Shown here piece after piece: positions 29,951 through 42,100 of a stretch of 56,569 nucleotides of DNA; position 1 is the first letter of the stretch; each line of letters opens with the position of its first letter. The notes under the pieces were generated by a model. It was not told where the DNA came from. It saw nothing but the letters and a program-made list of their open reading frames with translations, and made no database searches. The stretch is from Stentor roeselii (lineage: Eukaryota > Ciliophora > Heterotrichea > Heterotrichida > Stentoridae). Position numbers and translations under genes: made by a program. Location of the stretch: contig RSEH01000287.1 in assembly GCA_006503475.1 (NCBI GenBank), positions 1 through 56,569 on the forward strand, given 5' to 3'.

Positions 29951-32900
29951 TTAGATTAGATAATAAATCAAAGATAAACACAGAAATATGCTTTTTGAAC
30001 TTGTTGAGTGGGTATCGATTGAGGAGCTACTCACGTTTGAGCAGTTCGGGGTAAATGGAAAGGAATTGCAAAGTATGCAGCTTGTTTCATAAAAATCTTC
30101 AGGATAATCAGAAAAGTTGAAAAAATACTCATAAGCTTCATTTTCTGATACTTGAAAAGAATATGAGTTATTTGAATTATCTTCCCAATTTCTATCTTTA
30201 GAGAAATAAACCTGCTCTTTTGTGATGTTCTTGGAAAGGTCTGGAGATTTTTCTATCTGGCAAAAAACGGTTCCTTCTACGTTTGAGGTGAAGTTGATGA
30301 TTAAACTTTCTTCTTTAATCTTCCAAATTGGTTCATTTATCCATTTTCCTCCATTCATAGATTCCAAGTTTAATTTCGAAATGCTATTCACAACTGCCCC
30401 AATCGCTTCTGACAGTTCTTCATTTGAAAATTCAGAAATATAGTCAAACCCTGACTTTTCATCAGTAATTGACGATAAAATCTTGAAAGACTGATAATTT
30501 TGCAGTCTTCTTCTATCAAAATTAACGAAACTCAAACGTTTAGGGTCAATTTTCAACAAGTTAACCAAAACTTTCTTCATCTTTTCCTTCGACTTCGACC
30601 CTGTAAGTATTACTTGCGCATGAGAAGGAACAGGTTCAGTCATCACAGAAGCCGTTAATTCAGAAGATTTTCCTGAAAAGTTATCAAAATAAATAAAAAA
30701 CTTGAAAAAACTGGCAGGAACTAGTTTCAAAAACTGAATTTCAATTGTTTCATTTGAATCAATTCTCACCTGACTTGAAAAAAATACCCTTCTGCCTCTT
30801 TGAAGTCCTTCAAAAGCGAATTTTTCGTAATCCTCTGAACTTTCAAGTAAATCACTCATTTCTTTTGAGTATCTCAAAAATTGTTCAGAAAATGATCCAA
30901 AAGTTGAATTTTCGTCACTTAATTGAAAAACATGACTAAAAAGGTAAGACTGTGAAAAGTTCTCTGCCAAGTCTTGCAAAAATAAATCACCTGCCAAGCA
31001 CCAAGTAGCAAGGCCTAAATTATTTGAATGAAATTCGAATTTTAACGAGTTTGAAGTGATTTCAGTGACTTTTAGTTGAATAATTGCAGAGTTTTCTGGA
31101 AGTTTCTGAAGAGTGAAGAAGCCTGACACGTTTTTTTCGAAGTTTAAAGAGTTGGGGCCTGAAACTTCTGCATTGAAATGATAGGATTGAAAAAGTGAAC
31201 AATTTAAACATTTTATGGAAAAAAGTTGAGAAATTGTCTGATTAGTGAAAATGAAACTTTTGGGGAAAAAGAGTATTTCTTGGTCTTGATAGTTGTGAGA
31301 CAGGTCGATTTGAATTGATAGAAAAGGAGAATAAAGTGGATTGCTTAAAGTCACTTCATAAGGAAGACTTGTTTCATTCTCAGGCACAAAGATTTCTTCA
31401 GGCAGACGAATTCGGAAAATCGAATTTTCATTAATTTCAACTAAAGTAGCGAGAGGCTGAAGATAAATCAAATCATCTCCAAAGTCAATCTCATGCAACA
31501 CCCAGTCAATATAAAATACTCCAACCTGTGCATCAAAACTCGCTCCAATCCAGAATTCAGTTTCTTTTTCTTTAATGAAAATCTCGCCAGATCCACTTAA
31601 AACCACTTCAGAATTTCTAGGTCTTCCTTCAAGTTTCAAAGATTTCGCCTTAATCATCCCATTTTCAAGTCTTACCTTGAAAGGTCCAGCAGTAGTTCCT
31701 TTATTAACCACGATTTTTTCCCCTTCATTAATAATGATTTTTTCCAATTCACTATTCTGAAAATGCAAAAAGGCGGGTGTTAAATTTGGCATTGAAATCG
31801 CTTCAAAAGTAAAGACTTCAAATTCGCCAATTTTTTCAGTTCGACTCTGGGCAAGTAAAAAATTGCTTGAATAGAACCCATTTATTTTTTTTTCATATAA
31901 AAACTGAGACCTGTTGTAACCTTTCTGCGGAATGACCAAATCTTTAACTAGAAAAGTTGTCCAGTGATTTGTTTCAAATAAAGAAAAATCTACTTCAAGG
32001 CGGTTTTGGTCGAAGTCACAAGAAGTTACTTCGCGAATAATAACTTCTTCCTGAGTGATTCCACAAGAAAGGCCCTGGGTGTTTAAAATAAGTTGAAAAG
32101 GCGGAGGAAAAATAATGAAAAAACTTGAAGCGAAGGGCAAGTCCAAAAAGGCAGAAAAGGTCAAATCTTGTAGGAAGTTGTTCGGTTTACTTGAAATTGA
32201 GAAGTTGTAAACCTCGATTTCTTTCTTTATTTTCGTTGTGAAAAAATCACTTGAAAGGCTTAAGGGCTGAACTGTCACATCTCCTTGCTCGTTTGTGAAA
32301 AAAACATAAGAATCTCCTGTTGGAAGAGGGCTTTTCAGAAGTACTGAAAGGGAAACTCGCTTGTTTTTAGATAAAGAGTTTCCGAGATAACAGGATATTT
32401 GCCAATGTCTTGTCCTGCAGTGAAGATGACTGTTGTTTTTTAAGCTTGCTTCGAGGAAAGTCTCGCCTGGAAGGTCTTCGAATGAATATGTCGGACCTGG
32501 GAATGAGTTGAAACCTGCACCTGCCATGAAATTTAAGAAAATTTCTCCGGTTAACTCATTGTTGAGAATAAAATTGAAATGATGCCAATTTTCAAAACCT
32601 GAATTACGTATAAAGGGCACCATCTCAAAACTTTTAATCTGGACTTCAGGCTCCGGCTTCACCTTAAACCCTTTAATCCTACCATGACTTCCATCCACCA
32701 CAACAGAATCATCCACAAAAACCATTCCATCAAGTTCAACCCTGACCAAAACCTCAAAAATTCCTCTTTTTTTCAAATCAAAAGCAAAATTTTTCACAAT
32801 TTTAACTTCAAACCCATCAGGTAAAGGTCTAAAAGTCCTAAACCTAATTTTTTTCTCCACAAGTTTGACAGAGTCAAACTCAAAGTTAGTCCAAACATTA

Positions 32901-35900
32901 TCAATAAAATTTCTATCCTGCAAAAAATCCGCCTTGACCTGAATAAAAGCTCCAGATTGAATTTGATTAACTTTAAATCGAGTAGCAAAAATCGCTCCAT
33001 AAGTCCCTTCAACATCAGGAAAAGCGAAAGACTCTGCCTGTGAATTCAAAGGTTGAGGATCAGCCGGTATTAAAAAAGTAAAAACCAAATTTTCCTTATC
33101 ATTTTTACCCTGTTCCCATTGAAAACTGATAATTTCTTTAATTTTCATCTGAAACAAGACCTGAACCCATTTAAACCCAAGGACTTCTTTTCCACTTTCT
33201 TCACATATCGGCTTTCGAACCTTCACAATCAGGCGAAGAGGAAAGGAAAAAACTTGCTTCAAGACTTCTGAAGTCCAAATTGAGTCCTTATCAAAACTAC
33301 CTGAAATTCTAGTTTTTTCTATTTCCGCCCAAGCCTCCTCGACCAGGCCTTTCCAGTCGTCGCCGACTTGGAACTTGATGACTGAAGAAGGTCTTAAAGT
33401 CCCGAAATAATTCATTTGAATATAAATCTCGCTTCGAGGCTCGTAGACGGTGAAGGCTTTCATGATTCTTGGGGAAAAGTTCATTATTTTTAAAAGACCT
33501 GGCGAAATCGGGTTGATTTTCTGTTTATAACAAGATAAACACCCTGAGTTTTCAAAGTCTTCACCTGTTGACAGGGCGAGAAGAAGGGTTTGAGACTCTT
33601 GCACTTCGAACCAAGGGGTTGAAACTTCTTCGATGAAAAAATTTGAAAGTTTTTTTGAGACTTTTCGTGAACCGAAAGCGATTTTAAAGGGAAAGTCGAA
33701 GGGAGTCAAACCCAGATGCTTTAAGTTTGAGTTGAGTAAAGAGTAACCTGGAGGTAAAATGTAGACTGCTCGGAGAATGGCTGATGAAGAGTCACTTGAG
33801 TCGTAGTTGTTTTTTTCTAATTTGAAAGAAAGGGTTTTAGGTTCTTGGAAGTTGATTGAAATAGGATCTTGTTGTTCGTATTCGATTTCCTTGCTGTTAA
33901 ATTCTAATGAACTTGAACCTTTAAACAAAATCATCTCTTTATTGTTTACAGTTCTTTTCACTTGCACTTGTAAAGTCTCGCTTTTGGTTAGTTTTGGAAA
34001 AGGAAGAATCATTTTGATAGGATTTTCATTTGAAATTTCATTTCTTATCAGAAAAAGTTCTCCATACTCCGAAAACTTTAGACCTGAAAGGTCAGAAGGA
34101 TACTCGTCTCCTCTATTCAAGGCAGTTTCACTCATCAAATCAAATGAAAACAAGAAAAAAACCTTTAACCCTTCCAATTTCAAATCAAAATCTAAAGAAA
34201 CTTGAATTTCAACAGGTAAGCCATCAAAATGCACATCATTGCAAAAAGGTTCGAACTGAACTTTTAGCTCTTTTTCATTTGTTTGAAAGAAAAAAGGCTT
34301 GGAAAACATAAAAATTGCAGAATTTTTTAACACCCTGACCACAGCTTCTGAGAAGTCCTCAAGTCGAGTTGGGTGCAAAGGAAGACTCAGGTTTTCATTT
34401 GTTTCATTTGACCCTGCTCCAATAAAGAAAACCAAAGTTTTTCCTGCATTTTCAAAAGTTTTTAAAACAATTCTCATCTCTCCAGTGGTCACTTGAAGAT
34501 AATCAGGATGAATTTTCTTGGAATTCTGTGAAAAGTCATCTTTAAACTCAATTCCATCTCCTGAAGAAAATAATCCATAGTAACTCGAGGTTAAAGCCAG
34601 AAAACTCTCAGTTCTTAAAGAAGATGTTGAAACTGGCAAAGACAGAAAAATCGTATCTCCAGGTTCAAGGTCAACTGGGCACTTAAAACTCAAAACAAGT
34701 CCAAAAAGCCCTGAAGAGCCAGCCGTGAACTTTCCTTCTGAGTCACTAGAAGACTGAGCAATATAAAGCTGTTGAACTTCCAAGTACTGAGCAATTTCAA
34801 AAGTCGCATTAAAGATTTCATTACTTTGATCAACAACGTTAAATAAAAAGTCCCTGGTGATTGAAGAGTTGATCATTATTTCAGTTGTCAGAACTGAAGT
34901 CAAAGCGTAAAGATGGACAATTGAAGAAATCTCTTCTTCTGTTGTGCAATTCACAATAGAATAAGTCTCTGCATCAGACACTAAACAGTCCATCATTTTT
35001 CCATCATCAGTCCTCGCCAAAAAACTACAGATTTCAGAAGACCCGGAGCCGTCCTCTGTTAAAATCTCTTGTTTTTCACTTGTTTTATAAGAAGCTGTGC
35101 AAAGTAAAACATTTTGAAACACCAGGGAAAGTGACCCACCTGCAGGAATCAAATGCTGCGCTTTTAAAGACACGACAGTAAAACCGAGATAGTCTTGGAA
35201 GATAAAATTTTTCATTGATTGATCGACTGTCTTCCATGATATTATCTGAATGTCCCCAGCGACCATTTGTGCGAAAGGCCCGAATCCAATGATTCGTTTT
35301 ATCAGGGTGTTAACTCCGAATCTCCAAAACTCTAAAATCCATTCAAAATCTTGATGAGTCACTTTGCTAGGTGCTTGAATTCCATGGACTTGAAAGGTAA
35401 AAGTCGAGTTTTGATTATTTGAATTTAGACCTTTTTCGAAGTTGAAAACTAGAAGAGTTGTTTTGGATAATAAAATTAGTTCGGTGGCTTTTTCGGTCTC
35501 GTCGGTCTGGGTCACCCAGGAGACTTCGGAGGTTTTGGAAAAGTGGAAGTTGGGATCTGAGATTAGTTTCAGGTAATCCCCTGGTCTGAGATGGTCTGAT
35601 TCATTTAGAGAAAAGGTGAAGGTTACTGTTGTTGATTGCTCGACTATCACATGGGTAGTGTTGGCTTCATGGACGTATTCAATGATCAGGCCATCTTGAG
35701 TCTCAGGCTCATCTCCAATAACTGCGAAGTATCCAAAAGTCCTATCTTCAGCAAGAACCTGCCCGCCAGGGACACGACTGATGCGAATATGCACAGGTCC
35801 AAAGACTCCTGACCGACTAGCCGAGTACTTACAACTCGCTTGCCAATCATTGACCTGCTCAGACATGAGAGTTCCAAAGCACATACAAAAATCATTATCT

Positions 35901-36121
35901 CCAAAAACCTTCATTTCTATCATCACCTTCGAAGGGTCCTTCAAGGCCCGCCCTGGGTTGAACTTCAACATCAAAGAACTGAAATTTCCCAAATGATTCG
36001 AATTCAGCTCAATAGGACTCACAGTCCAAGAAACAGGTTCAAAGATCTTCCCTGGACTCAGTCCTTCGAACTCCGTATCTAAAAAACTCATCACCAACTG
36101 AAAAAAAACGAATAAAATCAT
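29951..36121 (-). CDS. Giant secreted surface protein, paralog 4 (2,056 aa)
   Basis: This is an uninterrupted ORF. The start is the ATG at 36119-36121, which alone gives a signal peptide (MILFVFFQLVMSFLD) in register with the paralogs. Using the next methionine (residue 11) would destroy it. The family signature SWTVSPIELNSNHLGNFS lies near residue 31. Landmarks are LSLPVSTS near 485, INEGEKIVVNKGTTAG near 1460, VFYIDWVL near 1534, KCLNC near 1637, ATWCLAG near 1705, an RRRLQ segment near 1865 and SCILCNSFPFTPNC near 2012. It ends in a hydrophobic tail (SIFLCLSLIYYLI). The A of its ATG is the last base of the TAA stop of paralog 5 (TAATG). Its own 3' end is 13 bp from paralog 3. Translation by reinitiation, a shared transcript, or transcription signals inside the neighbour's coding sequence are the possible explanations. 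Confidence 0.85.
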   Translation of the reverse strand: MILFVFFQLVMSFLDTEFEGLSPGKIFEPVSWTVSPIELNSNHLGNFSSLMLKFNPGRALKDPSKVMIEMKVFGDNDFCMCFGTLMSEQVNDWQASCKYSASRSGVFGPVHIRISRVPGGQVLAEDRTFGYFAVIGDEPETQDGLIIEYVHEANTTHVIVEQSTTVTFTFSLNESDHLRPGDYLKLISDPNFHFSKTSEVSWVTQTDETEKATELILLSKTTLLVFNFEKGLNSNNQNSTFTFQVHGIQAPSKVTHQDFEWILEFWRFGVNTLIKRIIGFGPFAQMVAGDIQIISWKTVDQSMKNFIFQDYLGFTVVSLKAQHLIPAGGSLSLVFQNVLLCTASYKTSEKQEILTEDGSGSSEICSFLARTDDGKMMDCLVSDAETYSIVNCTTEEEISSIVHLYALTSVLTTEIMINSSITRDFLFNVVDQSNEIFNATFEIAQYLEVQQLYIAQSSSDSEGKFTAGSSGLFGLVLSFKCPVDLEPGDTIFLSLPVSTSSLRTESFLALTSSYYGLFSSGDGIEFKDDFSQNSKKIHPDYLQVTTGEMRIVLKTFENAGKTLVFFIGAGSNETNENLSLPLHPTRLEDFSEAVVRVLKNSAIFMFSKPFFFQTNEKELKVQFEPFCNDVHFDGLPVEIQVSLDFDLKLEGLKVFFLFSFDLMSETALNRGDEYPSDLSGLKFSEYGELFLIRNEISNENPIKMILPFPKLTKSETLQVQVKRTVNNKEMILFKGSSSLEFNSKEIEYEQQDPISINFQEPKTLSFKLEKNNYDSSDSSSAILRAVYILPPGYSLLNSNLKHLGLTPFDFPFKIAFGSRKVSKKLSNFFIEEVSTPWFEVQESQTLLLALSTGEDFENSGCLSCYKQKINPISPGLLKIMNFSPRIMKAFTVYEPRSEIYIQMNYFGTLRPSSVIKFQVGDDWKGLVEEAWAEIEKTRISGSFDKDSIWTSEVLKQVFSFPLRLIVKVRKPICEESGKEVLGFKWVQVLFQMKIKEIISFQWEQGKNDKENLVFTFLIPADPQPLNSQAESFAFPDVEGTYGAIFATRFKVNQIQSGAFIQVKADFLQDRNFIDNVWTNFEFDSVKLVEKKIRFRTFRPLPDGFEVKIVKNFAFDLKKRGIFEVLVRVELDGMVFVDDSVVVDGSHGRIKGFKVKPEPEVQIKSFEMVPFIRNSGFENWHHFNFILNNELTGEIFLNFMAGAGFNSFPGPTYSFEDLPGETFLEASLKNNSHLHCRTRHWQISCYLGNSLSKNKRVSLSVLLKSPLPTGDSYVFFTNEQGDVTVQPLSLSSDFFTTKIKKEIEVYNFSISSKPNNFLQDLTFSAFLDLPFASSFFIIFPPPFQLILNTQGLSCGITQEEVIIREVTSCDFDQNRLEVDFSLFETNHWTTFLVKDLVIPQKGYNRSQFLYEKKINGFYSSNFLLAQSRTEKIGEFEVFTFEAISMPNLTPAFLHFQNSELEKIIINEGEKIVVNKGTTAGPFKVRLENGMIKAKSLKLEGRPRNSEVVLSGSGEIFIKEKETEFWIGASFDAQVGVFYIDWVLHEIDFGDDLIYLQPLATLVEINENSIFRIRLPEEIFVPENETSLPYEVTLSNPLYSPFLSIQIDLSHNYQDQEILFFPKSFIFTNQTISQLFSIKCLNCSLFQSYHFNAEVSGPNSLNFEKNVSGFFTLQKLPENSAIIQLKVTEITSNSLKFEFHSNNLGLATWCLAGDLFLQDLAENFSQSYLFSHVFQLSDENSTFGSFSEQFLRYSKEMSDLLESSEDYEKFAFEGLQRGRRVFFSSQVRIDSNETIEIQFLKLVPASFFKFFIYFDNFSGKSSELTASVMTEPVPSHAQVILTGSKSKEKMKKVLVNLLKIDPKRLSFVNFDRRRLQNYQSFKILSSITDEKSGFDYISEFSNEELSEAIGAVVNSISKLNLESMNGGKWINEPIWKIKEESLIINFTSNVEGTVFCQIEKSPDLSKNITKEQVYFSKDRNWEDNSNNSYSFQVSENEAYEYFFNFSDYPEDFYETSCILCNSFPFTPNCSNVSSSSIDTHSTSSKSIFLCLSLIYYLI

Positions 36122-36123
36122 TA
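36119..36123 (-). other. TAATG stop-start overlap between paralogs 5 and 4
   Basis: Read on the minus strand, the stop codon TAA of paralog 5 and the start codon ATG of paralog 4 share one A. The downstream signal peptide confirms that this ATG is the real start, and the upstream C-terminal hydrophobic tail confirms that the stop is the real end. Confidence 0.88.
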
Positions 36124-39100
36124 TAAGAAGTTAACTAAAGTCAAGAAATAACTCATCATCAGAACCTCTTGAAATGAACTCTGTTCTTCTTCTTCATAAG
36201 TAAAATTCTTCACTTCTGAACAGTCCGGGGTCATTGGGTAATCATTGCAAATAACACAGCTGACAACAGCCTCTTGAAACCCGCTGACATTAAACCAAAT
36301 AGAAGAATTTTCATAAGCTTCAACATTCAAGCCGAAATAATTCTCATAATTTGCAGCTCCTGTTCTATCAAGTTTAAACCGAATCTGATCAGCTGTAATC
36401 TGCGAGTAGTTCGCATTAGGACTGACTTCAACTTCACAATGAACTTTTCCATCAACAGTCGATGTGAAATTAAGCCACAAGGTCTCATCTTCTACATTCC
36501 AAACAGGTTCATAAGCCCAGTCACCAGGACTTAAGTCATCAGGGGTCAAAGGCGAGACTGTTAAAATTTCAGTTCCTAAAGCATCTCCCAGTTTTTCATT
36601 AGTGAACTGACTGATCAACTCATAACCTGAAGTTTCACTTGTCATTGACGATAAGACTGTAAAACTCTGAGAGACTTCAAGTCTTCTTCTTGTTGAACTA
36701 CTTGTTAAAATCCTGAAAGGATCAACATGAAGTAATTCAGACATTTTTGATATTATTTCTGAAGTTTCTATAAAGTCAGTCATTTGGACCTTCCCGTGAC
36801 TTGAAAGTCCTTCAGTGGTGATGACTTCACTGTAAGAGACTGAAGAGTACCCTGAGTAGTTATCGACGAACAAGTAAAAATAATAAGTCGAGTCTGGAGT
36901 TAATTGCTCAAAACTTGCGATAGTCTTCGTTTCACTTTCAACCACCTGGTCTTGATTAATCAGGTAAATTTTTCGACTACTAGTCCAAGCCTCTAAAGCG
37001 AAGTCCTCATAATTCTCAGCATTTTCAAGCAACTCGTAAAGTTTCGCGTAGTAGTCCTCGACTTGTTGCTCTAAACTGCCGAAAACGCCTTCATCTGCAC
37101 CTAGACCTTTGACATTACTGAGTAAATATTCTTCTGAAACTAAATAAGGGTCGAAAATGTCTTCACCTGCCAAGCACCAGGTGACCAAAGCGAAACTATC
37201 AGAAAAAAGTTCGACTTTAAAGGAATTAGAAGTCAATTCTTTTATATTTCCTTGAATCTCTGCAGGGTCTGAATATGGATAATCAAATTCGAACTGTTGT
37301 ATTTCTTCCATTTGAAAAGAAGAAGAAGAAAGACTTGCTTTAAATTGATAAACAGTCCCAATTGAACAATTTGCACAAAAGATCTGAAGAGACGCGAAGG
37401 TCTCTTCTGCACTGATGATAAGAGTAGAAGGGGAAAATTCGATTTGCACGTCAAGGTCATGAGAAAAAACAACTTCTAGGTCTTCAAAAGGTGAAATTTT
37501 CCTTGTTTCTGAGACTATTGAAAGAGGATAAGGCATGCTGAAGTAATCAGGAGGTACTATTAAAGAATAAGAAAATTCAAGAACATATGAAAGACTTTCA
37601 TCAACTTCTATCAATGTCGGCTTTGGAGACATGTAAAGACTTTCCCCGTAAGCTTCTTCTTCGATTTCCCAGTCAATGTAATAAAACCCACTCACAGTTC
37701 CTGAAGCTACTCCGACCCAGAACTCACCTGAGGGCAAGTCACTTGTCAACGTCAGGTCTCCAATGATCTGAATTGATTCATCACGTGGAGTTCCTTTTAA
37801 AGTCACTTTTTTCGACTTTAACTCAGAATTTTCAGTTGAAACTTTAAAAACTCCAGAGTAAGTCCCAGGTGCAATTACGATTTTTTCTCCGTCATTCACA
37901 AGAATTTTTTCATTTGTGTTCAACTCGAACCCTGCGAAAGTTCCATGAATATTGCCGAATGACACAAAACCAATTGTTAATTGTGAGAAAGTCTCTTTTC
38001 TTGAAATACTTGCAAGAGCCACTCTGAAGTTCCTTGAATAAAACCAGACCCCTTCTTCACCTAAGTCAAAAAGATTATCTGTTTCTTCAGTAGGTGTGAA
38101 AAGTCCTTCAATGACTAAAATCGTCCAATTAAGCCAACTTACTTGAAAGTCAGAAAGACCTGGCGCCATCATCACTGAGTTATCTTGAATCGAACAGGGA
38201 CTAGAGGAAAAAAGTTGAGTTTCTTCTAAGGTGGTGCTGTTTTGATAGAGAATCGAGCACGAAGTGCTCGATAGGAAAGTAGAGCTCAAGTCGTAGGGCA
38301 AGGGAAAGTCGATGATAAAGACTGAAGTCAGGTTTAACAGGAAGTCAGAAGAAATGTAAAGAAAGACTGAATGAGTCAGTCCTTTATTTGAGGAATTTTC
38401 TTCAATGTGAACATGGTAAATGTCGACATTGTTGAAATAAGAAGTGTTAAATGAAAAAATGTCAGATTGGGACTGGTAGTAAGGTTGGACTAAGAATTCA
38501 TTTGAAGGACTTGTGAAGAATACGTTTAAAGTACTTGATGATGAAGGGTTTAAAAGTCGGAGTCTGAAGATAATGGAAGAAGATGAGGGAGTTCCTAAGT
38601 AACATGATAAACTCCAGTGGAACACCTCGCAAAGAAGAAGGGAACCTGATGAGGAATAAGCCTCGATGAAGTAAGTCTCTGGAAGGTCTTCAAATGAATA
38701 GGTGGGCCCGAGAAGTGAGTTGTAGCCTTTGTTGAACTGCAGGTGGATAAATGAGTCGTTTTGGAGAGAATCGTTTAAGGTTATGTTCACTGTGTACCAA
38801 CTGTCTGTTCCTGCGTTTGTCACTTCAGGGACTATTGAAAATTTTGATACTTTCATGTATGGTGAACTTTCTACGGTAAAGCCTTGAGTTGTTACCGCAT
38901 CTGTGAAGTCATCGATCACAGTTTTCCCATCGACCTCAACCGAAACCTTAACATCCCAAAGTCCTTCAGTATCCAAATCAAAAGCAAAGTCCTTAACAAT
39001 AACAACATCAGATCCCGCTTCAATATCATTCAAAGTAGTTAAAATCAAAGCACCATTACTAATCAAAACACTTTCAAACAAAAAGTTACACCAAGTATTC

Positions 39101-42100
39101 TTACTCAAATCACTATCAACTTCAAACCCAGCATCAACAGTAATAAAAGACCCAGCAAGTACCAATTGATTCACTTTAAAACTAACTTCAAAAAACACTG
39201 ACTGAGACCCTTTCACATTTGGAAAAGCCAAACTCTGTGCCTTTGATTTCACAGAAGTCATTGAACCCGCTGAAAACTTGGTCTTAACCTTTCCTTCACT
39301 ATCATGATTAACCTGCACCCACTGAAAAGATTCAGGAGTACTATCCATAAGTCCATCATAAAAAACATAAATACTGTTGAACCCGACAAAAGACTCAAAA
39401 CTACTGACTTCATCTTTTGTAACTTCAGGTAACTTCACCAAAACATTCACTTCTAAAGTCGTTGTACTTCCTGAAGTCTGAGTTAAAATAATCTCTGAAG
39501 TCCAAATTGAATTTTCAGAGGTTCCTTCATATCTAGTCCCTGCAAGACTAACCCACATTGACATGTCATCTACAAAAAGACTACTCCAATGATCTGACAA
39601 AGTAACTTGAATATAAGAGTTCGAAGCGACATACCCTGGAACAGTAAGTTTCAAGTTCAAATAAGTAAAGATGCTGCCATAGGTGTAAGCTTTTTGACTT
39701 GTTGGCGAAAAACTCTTGTAAGTCATTGTAAGTGAATCAGATACTGAGTAAGCTTGTTTAAAGCCATATACGCAATCACTTGAAGTGAAAGAAGACCCAA
39801 CGACGAGTACAAGTGTCACGTATTGAAGTCCTTCAACTGTGTACCACGGCGCTGTTAAGGTCTGGGTGTAAGTCGTTGAAACTAATTCATTCACAGTTGA
39901 GCTGCCGTAGGCAGCTCGGGATTCATGGTATTGACTGTCATGGCCAAGAAGAGTCGTCGTTCCTTTCGTCAAGGCGAAGCCTCGAGGGATCAAATAAGCG
40001 AAACTCATTGTAAAAGAAGTCGCTGATGTACCATCATGATTATCTTCTTCTAAAGTAAAAGAAACTTGGTCACTTCCCTGAACATTTATGCTTTTTTGAG
40101 TATTTTGTTCGTAAAGAACTTCTGAAGATGGACTTGATATTGTAAAGGTATTGGAAAAAACTTCTACTTCTTGTGAACCTCGAATGAGGGTCACTGATAT
40201 TGATGCTGATAAGTCTTCTATATCGTCAGGATAAGCGAAAATAAGCCATTCTTCTGTGTTTTTTGTAAGTTTTGTTAAGTTTAACTGTAGTCCTCCTTGT
40301 TCAGTCAACTGTGCTTTTAAGTTTTGAGTTGGGTAAAAGTCTCCTTGTTCTAAACTGGTGCCTGAACTGAGGTCATGGTCGAAGGTGAGGTAAACTATTA
40401 AAGAACCGACGTTGTATTCGAAGGGAAGAGTGATGGAAACTTTCAGTGGAACTGAAAGTTCGAAGACATTGTTGCAGAAAGGAAGCAAATTGAATTCAAG
40501 GTCTTCTTCGTTCACGTCGAAGGAAAAGGGTTGGGCTGAGATGTAGGTCACGCTTGACTTCTTTAGGACTAAGACACTTTCAGACATGTCTGATACTAAG
40601 GTTTTTAATAGTGGCATGAAGATATCGTTTGGAGAGGATTTACTACCTGCTCCGAGGTAGAATACTATTCCTTTACCACTCGATGCTGCGGATTCAAGGG
40701 TAAAGCTGATTACGTTTGAACCTACCACCACTTTATTTGAAGTTGCTTCTGATGCAATATCTGGATCGAAGGTGTTAAAATCGAGCCCTGTATTAATTTG
40801 GTATAATGAGAAGTAAGAAGAAGTCACCGCAACATTCAAACTCGTTCTGCTCGCTGAAGTCGAAACTGGCATATAAAGTGAAAACGAGTCCCCTACTACC
40901 AGATTGGTAGGCGCATTAAAAGCCAAAACTATTCCATAAGTCCCTGAAGCAGCTAAAGAATTCACTCCGTTAGTATCATCGAAGCTTGTGGCAATGTAAT
41001 GTTGATTTATAGTCATTAAGATAGCTGGAGTCAAATTTGGAATGAAGGTATCTTTAAGGTCATCAATAAAGCTATCACCAGCAGTCTTACTGCTAATACT
41101 GATAACCGAAACCACAGTAGCCTTAAAAGTCGTTAAAGCAACTAAAGTAAAGCTAGTGCCACCCGGTATCGATTCCGATGCAAAGCACTCTACTTTCGAG
41201 CTCGAAGTTCCATCAGTAACAAGACAGTCCATAATTCCACTTCCATAACTCACCCTTAAACTACATTCTCCAGTATCATCAGGATCAGCAGGTACTTGTT
41301 TCAAGTCCGTTTGAAAGTTTTTCTCACAGAAAACCGCTCCAGAGACATCAACAGTCAAAGTGCCATCATAAGGGAATTCATTTTCAGTCTTAAAAGAAAG
41401 GACAGTAAAAGTCGTTAATCCTGAAGCAATGAATCCTTTAATTGCAGAGTTTTTCGGAAGCCAAGAACTGACAGTGATGACTCCTGAAGAAATATCTTCG
41501 TTAGGCCCTGTGCCTCTTACAAATCGATAAACAGTGGAAGTTGAGTATCGGTAAATTCTTAGTCGCCAGTTGTAATCGCCGCCAGTCTTCGCGTGGCTTG
41601 GGTTGGTGAAGCCGGAAAGTTCGAATGAAATGTTGAAACCGTTTGAACCTTCGAGTTCGTCTTCAATGCCGTAGATGTAAAGAACTTTTTCGTCGTCTTG
41701 GTCAGGGACTAGAGTCGCTTTTGACATTCCTGAAGAGGCTTGGTCTCCAAGCCAGGTAAATTCTAAAGTTTCGTAGGAAAAGTCATCGGCTATGTAGAGA
41801 ACGAAGTAATCATCTGGAAGGATCCATTGCAGGTCAGAAAGTTCAAAAGTAAAGTTCAAAGAAATCGTCTGACTAATCACCTGAGTCGATTCCTCAGAAT
41901 ACCTAACAGTCAAAGTCCCATCCTCCTCTTCAATCATATTATCAAATACATAAAAGTACCCAAAGCTCTTATCTTCAGCAATAACTTGTCCAGTCTCAGC
42001 GGCACGGATGATAATTCCTAAAGGTCCATAAATTCCTGAAGTTTCAACAAAATAACTGCAAATCGCCATCCAATCCTGAAAGTTTTCATCAAGTTCTTCA

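Noticed and set aside
26173-34205. Many plus-strand ORFs of 60-140 codons opposite paralogs 3 and 4
   Set aside because: They are antisense shadows of the giant genes with biased composition and no recognisable domains.
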